From Candidatus Alectryobacillus merdavium (GTDB lineage: Bacteria; Bacillota_I; Bacilli_A; RFN20; CAG-826): DNA of 5,263 nt. The translations under genes were made by a program, and so were the position numbers. The notes beneath the pieces are model-generated. The model saw only the letters and a program-made list of their open reading frames with translations, ran no database searches and was not told the origin of the DNA. This document shows, piece after piece, positions 1 through 5,263 of this stretch; positions within the stretch are counted from its first letter, which is position 1; every line of letters begins with the position of its first letter. The stretch lies in contig JADIMN010000123.1 in the NCBI GenBank assembly GCA_017694735.1, positions 1 to 5,263 of the forward strand, written 5' to 3'.

Positions 1-682
1 GACCAATATTACATACATCTAAAGCTTTTTTAACATGTAATTCTCTTTTATGACCACTTTTATCTAATCTATTATAATCATAAAATCTATAAGTAATATC
101 ACATGATTGTTGGATTTCTAATATTAATAAATCTTTTCCAATGCCGTGTATTGTTCCAGGATTTACCTTATATAAATCTCCTACATTAACTTTTATTTCA
201 TTAATTAATTTATCATATTGATCATTATTAACCATATCGACTAATTCTTTTTTACTTTTAGCATTATTTCCAAGAATTAATCTACTATCATCACTTTTAT
301 CTAAAATTAGCCAACATTCACTTTTCCCAGTTGGATAGTTTTCTACTTTTTGAGCATAATTATCATCTGGATGAACTTGTATACTTAATTTATCACTAGT
401 AGAAATTATTTTAACTAATAATGGAAAATTATCATCTTTTATATTGTTAAATAAATATTTATTTTCACAATAAACTTCACTTAAGCTTTTACCTTTAAAA
501 TATCCATCTTTAACAATACTAGAAAATCCATTATAACCACTACAAGACCACATCTCACCTATTGAGTCATTATCTGTAAGATGTAATTTTTTATCAAAAA
601 AATCACTTCCCCAAATAGTCTCTTTTAATGGAGATGTTAAAGTTAATATTTCTTTATCACTATTTAATATATTTTCTTCCAT
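1..682 (-). CDS. manA: Mannose-6-phosphate isomerase, class I (ManA), C-terminus cut by window edge
   Basis: This cytoplasmic zinc enzyme interconverts mannose 6-phosphate and fructose 6-phosphate, linking mannose uptake to glycolysis and to GDP-mannose synthesis. The 227 visible residues cover most of the usual 310-320-residue short class I enzyme. They show the N-terminal TIWGSDFF segment (W24-G25), GEMWSCSGYNG (42-52), the metal-binding SIQVHPDD (100-107), GKSECWLIL (119-127), PGTIHGIG (175-182) and the active-site stretch TYRFYDYNR (197-205). By analogy with Bacillus ManA, the zinc ligands would be Q102, H104, E122 and H179, and all are present. The ATG at 682 is bounded upstream by an in-frame TAA three codons earlier, so it is the likely start. 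No good Shine-Dalgarno site precedes it. It lies 33 bp after the upstream lipoprotein gene with no hairpin between, so cotranscription is plausible. The family is confident; the missing C-terminal part is an effect of the window. Confidence 0.95.
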   Translation of the reverse strand, partial: MEENILNSDKEILTLTSPLKETIWGSDFFDKKLHLTDNDSIGEMWSCSGYNGFSSIVKDGYFKGKSLSEVYCENKYLFNNIKDDNFPLLVKIISTSDKLSIQVHPDDNYAQKVENYPTGKSECWLILDKSDDSRLILGNNAKSKKELVDMVNNDQYDKLINEIKVNVGDLYKVNPGTIHGIGKDLLILEIQQSCDITYRFYDYNRLDKSGHKRELHVKKALDVCNIG

Positions 683-715
683 AATAAATTAAGCACTAAT
701 ATATATATTTTTTTA

Positions 716-2386
716 TTAAACAATAATTTGATCTTTATGTTCTACGTTCTCTGTAATTAATCTAATAAATTCATCTGCTGTTACAACTTCAACATGTTCG
801 TCTAATTTAGAAACTAAATCAACAACATCGCTATAATCCATACTCCATGGATGTAAATTAATTGCAGTATAAGCTTGAATACTTGTAATATCTGTTGAAT
901 AAGAATTAATTCTATTAGCTATAACGCTTGTATCAGCATCCCAAAGTGATTCTCTAAATGCAACAAATGGTTTTTCATTTGCCCAATAAACACTACCTCT
1001 TCCTCCGGCATATTTATCACCATAACAATAAATGCCACCATTTAATTCTGGAATACGAGAATACATTTCAATTACATTTTTATCTGGACCACTATCAAGA
1101 ATTTGAACAACACTTAAATCTGTTCTTCTAAGATAAGATGATAATCCTTTTGTAAAACTATCTAAAGCTTCTTCTGGATAAACTCTTGGATTCATATAAC
1201 CATGTCCAGAAACACTACAAACATAGAAATCATTTTCATCTCTATTATCATAGACATAATTCATAATATTTCTACCTAAATCTGAAAGACTTGGGTTAAT
1301 GCTCCAACCCATTTTAAAATCTCCTCTCTCAGCACCTAGATATAATTCAGAAGTTGGAAAAGTATTGTACCAAGTTTGAATATTATCTCCATCAGACATC
1401 ATTATTGTTACATAATGTTTTCCTTGTTCTGCTTTAATACTTTTATCATCTTTAATTGGATTATTAAATCTTAATTCTCCATAACTATTTTTAGCTGCAA
1501 AAACAGACATATTTCTAGACCAGTCACTGGCAATCATAAATTGACCCATTTGAGAAGAAATATTAATATCTGTTGGCTCATCTACTGGAACCCATCCAAA
1601 AATAGGAGAATCTTTTTTAGCCCAATTATGAACTTTACTTCTAAATACTAAATCATCTGTACCACCATCTGGCCAGAAAAAGAAAAATTTACCAGCAATT
1701 CCATAATCAGTTAAAAATTCTTGTGTTGTATTTGGATTTTGTTGAATTAATGCAGTGTTATTAAATTGATCTTTATAAGCATCAAAACAATCCTCTTCAC
1801 TCATTCCTCTTGCATCAATACCAAGAGTAAAACCTTGAGATTGGACATAACTTTCTAAAGAAACATCAACTGGAATAAAATCGGTAATTCCAGCAATACT
1901 TCTTGCAACATTTAATCCTCCTTCTGTTGCATCATATAAGACATATTTGCTAGTAAAGTTTTCTTTAAAGTTACTTAACATTTCATCAAGGGTCGTATCA
2001 ACAAAACTAAATCCATAATTATCTTTTAAATCATTAACCCATTCATCATTTTCTTGATGTTGTAAATAATATTGGCCGTTTTCTCTAGAAAAAAATCCTT
2101 GAATTGCGGTTGCAATAACTAATTTATTTTTATCTAAAGCATCTGATCCAAAACTTTTAAAAACTTTTAATTGTTTATTAGAATTAATTTTTGTTTCTAA
2201 ATAATATGAAAAATCATCTTCATATCCAAAACTTCCATCACTTGTAGTATTACTATTATCACTGCCAGTATCACTACTAGTTAAATCATCGTTTGTTGAA
2301 GAAGTAGATATATCTTCACCACAAGAAACAATTAAAGTTGACATTAAAGCAATTGATAATATAGATAATCTTTTTAATTTTTTCAT
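716..2386 (-). CDS. GxGYxYP-family putative glycoside hydrolase, lipoprotein
   Basis: Predicted surface lipoprotein of 556 residues. The N-terminus has Lys/Arg residues, a hydrophobic core and a lipobox IVSC, with the lipidated cysteine at C22. A Ser/Thr/Asp/Asn-rich linker follows (about 23-55). The rest matches the two-part GxGYxYP putative glycoside hydrolase layout: an N-terminal region (about 57-320) with AIQGFFSR (94-101) and AGITDFIPV (165-173), and a C-terminal region (about 321-550) with SDGDN (331-335), the signature GHGYMNP (394-400), RESLWD (478-483) and INLHPW (509-514). The signature deviates from GxGYxYP, with Asn before Pro. Conserved Asp/Glu residues include D332 and D334, but I cannot say which are catalytic. 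The start is fixed by a Shine-Dalgarno site 7 bases upstream, and the gene ends in tandem TAA stops. It is a paralogue of the larger upstream gene, with the same order of motifs but no C-terminal modules. Substrate unknown; hydrolase activity is a family-level inference. Confidence 0.85.
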   Translation of the reverse strand: MKKLKRLSILSIALMSTLIVSCGEDISTSSTNDDLTSSDTGSDNSNTTSDGSFGYEDDFSYYLETKINSNKQLKVFKSFGSDALDKNKLVIATAIQGFFSRENGQYYLQHQENDEWVNDLKDNYGFSFVDTTLDEMLSNFKENFTSKYVLYDATEGGLNVARSIAGITDFIPVDVSLESYVQSQGFTLGIDARGMSEEDCFDAYKDQFNNTALIQQNPNTTQEFLTDYGIAGKFFFFWPDGGTDDLVFRSKVHNWAKKDSPIFGWVPVDEPTDINISSQMGQFMIASDWSRNMSVFAAKNSYGELRFNNPIKDDKSIKAEQGKHYVTIMMSDGDNIQTWYNTFPTSELYLGAERGDFKMGWSINPSLSDLGRNIMNYVYDNRDENDFYVCSVSGHGYMNPRVYPEEALDSFTKGLSSYLRRTDLSVVQILDSGPDKNVIEMYSRIPELNGGIYCYGDKYAGGRGSVYWANEKPFVAFRESLWDADTSVIANRINSYSTDITSIQAYTAINLHPWSMDYSDVVDLVSKLDEHVEVVTADEFIRLITENVEHKDQIIV

Positions 2387-2393
2387 TGTATAA

Positions 2394-2400
2394 CCCTCTT
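2394..2400 (-). promoter_or_regulatory. Shine-Dalgarno site of the 556-residue lipoprotein gene
   Basis: AAGAGGG on the minus strand lies 7 bases before the ATG at 2386. It matches the 3' end of 16S rRNA and sets the start at the signal peptide MKKLKRL. It also supports a Bacillota-type translation system. Confidence 0.75.
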
Positions 2401-2415
2401 TATTTAATATAGATG

Positions 2416-2450
2416 TAAGGCTAAATAACCTTTTGGGTTATCTAGCCTTA
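2416..2450 (-). terminator. Intercistronic hairpin after the large hydrolase gene (possible terminator)
   Basis: An inverted repeat pairs 2416-2423 with 2443-2450 (eight pairs), has one A-C mismatch (2424/2442), then pairs 2425-2430 with 2436-2441 (six pairs) around a five-base loop. It begins 11 bases after the TAA of the large gene. In the minus-strand transcript the stem is followed by CAUCUAUAUU, not a clean U run, so it may be a weak terminator, an attenuating element, or an mRNA-stabilising structure. Its placement just after a stop codon favours an RNA role. The stem sits wholly within the 75-bp gap and leaves the downstream Shine-Dalgarno site free. Confidence 0.65.
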
Positions 2451-2461
2451 AATTTTAATAA

Positions 2462-5263
2462 TTAAGCAGCAACAGTCTCGAAGTAATCAAGAGAACAAGC
2501 TTCTCCGACACCGTTATTATTTCCACCATCTCTTGCTTCAAAGAAGACAGTAACTTTTGTATTAGCCCAATCTACAGTTGAGTCTAATTCTTGTAAGTTT
2601 ACGCTATTAGTTGTATTACTTAATTCATTTCTTGCGACATTCCAATCAAATAATACATAGTATTTTCCATTTGCATAAAGTGAAACTTTTAACTTAGCAC
2701 CAGTTTGATTATCACTATTAACTTTATAATTTAAAGTAATATTGTCGCTATCTGGTAAAGTATAGTATTTTGCCATCCACATGTTGGTATTTCCATTACG
2801 CTTTTCATCACCACCACCATCGGAACAGTCAATTTGAATTGTACCAGTTTGTTCAAAGTCTTCTCTATCAGTTGTTCCCCACCAATAGTATTGACTAGTA
2901 GCGTATTGTTCACCAAGCATCCAGTCTTCAGTTGTTTGATCAAATGTATTGTTATAAATATCAACCCCACTTAAATCAATTGAAGGATCAATACTTCTCT
3001 CTGTTACAGTAACTTGGTCTAATCTAATGCCAACATCACTATTTGCTAAGACTTCAATACTAATTTGACAAGATTTATTTTTATAATCTTCAAAGTATTG
3101 TGAAATTGGGAATCCAAAGCATTGCCATCCATCCCCAGTAACATGTTGAGTACCAGTTCCAGTAACGCCTTTTAATGTAGCTTGTTCAACTACTGTCTTT
3201 GTCTCATTTCCAATTGTTACATTTACTTTAATATTAGCAACTTGACTTGGATCTAAAGCATCTGCTCTAGCATTAAATGAAATCCAATAATTATCAATAT
3301 TTGGAAGAGTAAATGATTCTTTAGTAGCCGTTGTTCCTTTTGCTATTGTAATATTTCCTTTATACATAGCACCAACATTACTACATGCTGGATCATCTGA
3401 GTTATAACTAACTCCACTTCCACTCCAATCTTCTTCCCATAATAAGAAGTCATTAAATAATGGATCTACTGGGATAAGTGATGGATTTTCTCTTAAATAA
3501 TCTTCACTAATTGAGACACCATTTTTCTCTGGAACATCAAATGAAGTTGTATTTTCTTCGTGATCGATATTATCGCTCATCATTTTCATAATTCTATCAA
3601 CACTACAAACTTCAATATTATCATTTAACATGTTGACAATAGTTCTAATATCTTCATAGCTATGGCTCCATGGGTGGACATTAATAATAGAATAACCATC
3701 TACACTATGAATATCTGTTTCATATGTATTTAATCTAGCTGCAATATATGCAGGTGTTGTCTCCCATAATGAATCTCTTGGACCAACAAATGGTTTACCA
3801 TTAACCCATTCAACACCACCTCTAACATTACCAAAGTATTTATTACCATCATAAACAATACCACCGATAACATTATCAGCACTAGCATATCCTTGTAATA
3901 CATTATGTAAATTACCTTGTGAATTACCACCAATAACAGTTACAGTTCTAAGATTTGCTTTTTCCATATAAACATCAAGTTTTGAACAAAAATCAGCAAA
4001 ATATTCACCATTATTTTGAGCAGCAAAATCACCAGCATTAATATAACCTTGCCCAGAAACAGGAGCACAGAAGTAATCATAACCATTACTTAATTCTCCA
4101 TAAACACTCTCCATAACTACTGGCATTAAATCAACTAAAGATGGAGTTATTGACCAAGTAACTGGGAAAGTATCATCTTCTCTACCAGTTGCATTCATAT
4201 AATTTGTTGCAAATCCTGCAGTATTTTGCCAATAAGTAGCATTATCACCATCACTAACAACAAAAGCTACATAATGTTTTCCTTCTTCTGCAGGAAGATT
4301 AACATCACTATTTGGTTGAGTAAATTTTTGACCAGCAAATATATCTGCTGCATGGAATGTTAAATTACATGTATAATCAGTTGGAACTAAGAATTGTCCG
4401 TATTGAGAGAAGAAAGCAACATCGCTATCTTCACTAAATGCATAACCAAATATTGGACTATTATCATCTAAGAATCCGTGAAGAGTTTTCTTAAATGAAT
4501 TAGAAACTGCGGTAGTATCATCATAATAAATATGGAAGAATTTATTACAAATACCATAGTCTTTTAAATATTTATTTGTATAACCAGTACCATCATTATA
4601 ATTTTGATGGATTAAACCTTCTGTACTTAATTCACCGGATGCAAAGATAGTATTAAATAACCATCTATATGATAATGCGACATTATCAAGATTAAATTTT
4701 TCTACTAATCCTAAATTTTGATAAAATTCTACATCATTCATACTAACTGGAATAAAACCAGTAATACCAGCTAATGTAGCAGCAGTATTTACACTAAATG
4801 TTCCAGGTCTATAAACAATATAACCAGGAGTAGAATATCCTTCACCACTTGTTTCAGTATAAGCAGTTACACCGACGATGCTATTATAAGATTCAAGTGG
4901 AATTTGACTTCCCCAAGTATTATCAGCAATCATTTCATCCCAAGAATCTACATAGTCTTGAACAGCTTTAGTTAAGGTTACTGATTCATATTCAAAATCA
5001 TATTTTTCGCTGGCTTGTTCTAAATAATATAAATCGGTATTTGTACCATTTGTAACATAAGTTGAATCAACATAATATTTAACTGATTTTCTGGCAAATA
5101 AACCTTGAATTGCTTGAGCAGTATAAAGTCTATCGTTGCTTCCAAGTTCTTGATCAATTAATTGAATTTTTGTTGATGTATCAAAATGAGTATTTTGATA
5201 GTAAGAAAAATCTTCTGGTGTTGGAGGTACATCAATACTAATACTAGTATTATCTGAACTATC
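2462..5263 (-). CDS. GxGYxYP-family putative glycoside hydrolase with two C-terminal beta-sandwich-like modules, N-terminus beyond window
   Basis: The open frame runs from the window edge to TAA at 2462-2464, giving 933 residues without the true start. The ATG at 4933 is internal: the 110 residues before it are open and contain EDFSYY and AIQGLFAR, matching DDFSYY and AIQGFFSR of the downstream paralogue. The first visible residues are Ser/Asp/Asn/Thr-rich, like a lipoprotein linker, so a signal peptide probably lies just outside. Visible-residue positions: hydrolase region about 17-570, with AGITGFIPV (165-173), SDGDN (337-341), GQGYINA (404-410, a weak form of the family signature), RDSLWE (496-501) and INVHPW (527-532); a linker (571-607); then two modules (about 608-756 and 766-933) that look like jelly-roll carbohydrate-binding or galactose-binding-like domains. 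There is no LPXTG motif or C-terminal membrane anchor. Likely secreted or lipid-anchored, acting on an extracellular glycan. The hydrolase family call is good, the module call moderate, and the substrate unknown. Confidence 0.85.
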   Translation of the reverse strand, partial: DSSDNTSISIDVPPTPEDFSYYQNTHFDTSTKIQLIDQELGSNDRLYTAQAIQGLFARKSVKYYVDSTYVTNGTNTDLYYLEQASEKYDFEYESVTLTKAVQDYVDSWDEMIADNTWGSQIPLESYNSIVGVTAYTETSGEGYSTPGYIVYRPGTFSVNTAATLAGITGFIPVSMNDVEFYQNLGLVEKFNLDNVALSYRWLFNTIFASGELSTEGLIHQNYNDGTGYTNKYLKDYGICNKFFHIYYDDTTAVSNSFKKTLHGFLDDNSPIFGYAFSEDSDVAFFSQYGQFLVPTDYTCNLTFHAADIFAGQKFTQPNSDVNLPAEEGKHYVAFVVSDGDNATYWQNTAGFATNYMNATGREDDTFPVTWSITPSLVDLMPVVMESVYGELSNGYDYFCAPVSGQGYINAGDFAAQNNGEYFADFCSKLDVYMEKANLRTVTVIGGNSQGNLHNVLQGYASADNVIGGIVYDGNKYFGNVRGGVEWVNGKPFVGPRDSLWETTPAYIAARLNTYETDIHSVDGYSIINVHPWSHSYEDIRTIVNMLNDNIEVCSVDRIMKMMSDNIDHEENTTSFDVPEKNGVSISEDYLRENPSLIPVDPLFNDFLLWEEDWSGSGVSYNSDDPACSNVGAMYKGNITIAKGTTATKESFTLPNIDNYWISFNARADALDPSQVANIKVNVTIGNETKTVVEQATLKGVTGTGTQHVTGDGWQCFGFPISQYFEDYKNKSCQISIEVLANSDVGIRLDQVTVTERSIDPSIDLSGVDIYNNTFDQTTEDWMLGEQYATSQYYWWGTTDREDFEQTGTIQIDCSDGGGDEKRNGNTNMWMAKYYTLPDSDNITLNYKVNSDNQTGAKLKVSLYANGKYYVLFDWNVARNELSNTTNSVNLQELDSTVDWANTKVTVFFEARDGGNNNGVGEACSLDYFETVAA
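2465..3442 (-). other. Tandem pair of related beta-sandwich-like modules at protein C-terminus
   Basis: Two segments of about 150-170 residues follow the hydrolase region of the large protein. Both open with an acidic/aromatic start (EEDWSGSG and NNTFDQTTEDW). Both carry a matching central strand (FTLPNIDN at visible residues 651-658; YTLPDSDN at 834-841), and both end in an RLDQVTV or SLDYFETV strand, as is typical of jelly-roll carbohydrate-binding modules. The second has an aromatic cluster YYWWG (792-796) that could contact sugar. This reads as an old internal duplication. The binding role is inferred; adhesion or a purely structural role is possible. Confidence 0.55.

Noticed and set aside
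698..724. Possible promoter before manA (TATATT with TTGTTT upstream)
   Set aside because: The spacer would be only 15 bases, the -35 match is poor, and TATATT-like strings are expected by chance in such A/T-rich DNA.
2235..2320. Serine/aspartate/threonine-rich low-complexity stretch after the lipobox
   Set aside because: This is the usual flexible linker of surface lipoproteins; I see no regular repeat unit and no sign of a separate element.
2731..2970. 79-codon open frame
   Set aside because: It overlaps the C-terminal module region of the large gene in another frame, its translation looks like no known protein, and it has no ribosome site.
3730..3933. 67-codon open frame with many hydrophobic residues
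   Set aside because: It is a shadow inside the hydrolase region of the large gene. Its hydrophobic look comes from reading A/T-rich codons out of frame.
1..5263. Mollicute-style TGA = Trp recoding, CRISPR arrays, tRNAs, insertion sequences or phage genes
   Set aside because: The Trp codons I checked are TGG and the frames close on TAA. I saw no spaced direct repeats, tRNA-like folds, transposase motifs or terminal inverted repeats.

Overview
This is an AT-rich window in which every gene I can support lies on the minus strand, so transcription runs from high to low coordinates. The codons are strongly A/T-ending: TTA is the usual Leu codon and AGA the usual Arg codon. All stops seen are TAA, and the tryptophans I checked are TGG with no in-frame TGA. 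The middle gene has an AAGAGGG Shine-Dalgarno site and a short lipoprotein signal peptide. Together these suggest a low-GC member of the Bacillota, such as a gut Bacilli/Erysipelotrichia/RF39-type or Mollicutes-related lineage that uses the standard code. The Shine-Dalgarno site argues against Bacteroidota, where the enzyme family found here is also common. The taxonomic assignment is inference.

In transcription order, the window enters inside a large secreted protein (5263 to 2462; 933 residues visible, true start beyond the edge). It has a GxGYxYP-type putative glycoside hydrolase region followed by two related beta-sandwich-like modules. A 75-bp gap with a strong hairpin follows. Next is a 556-residue lipoprotein (2386 to 716), a paralogue of the first hydrolase region without the C-terminal modules. 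After a further 33 bp comes the N-terminal 227 residues of a class I mannose-6-phosphate isomerase, ManA (682 to 1), cut by the window edge. No stretch over 300 bases lacks a gene.

The layout resembles a small glycan-use locus. Two cell-surface or secreted proteins of a putative glycosidase family, one with probable carbohydrate-binding modules, sit beside a cytoplasmic enzyme that feeds mannose 6-phosphate into glycolysis. The ManA assignment is firm. The GxGYxYP family assignment is good, but the family's activity is poorly defined and no substrate can be read from the sequence. A role in using mannose-containing glycans is a hypothesis from gene order only.
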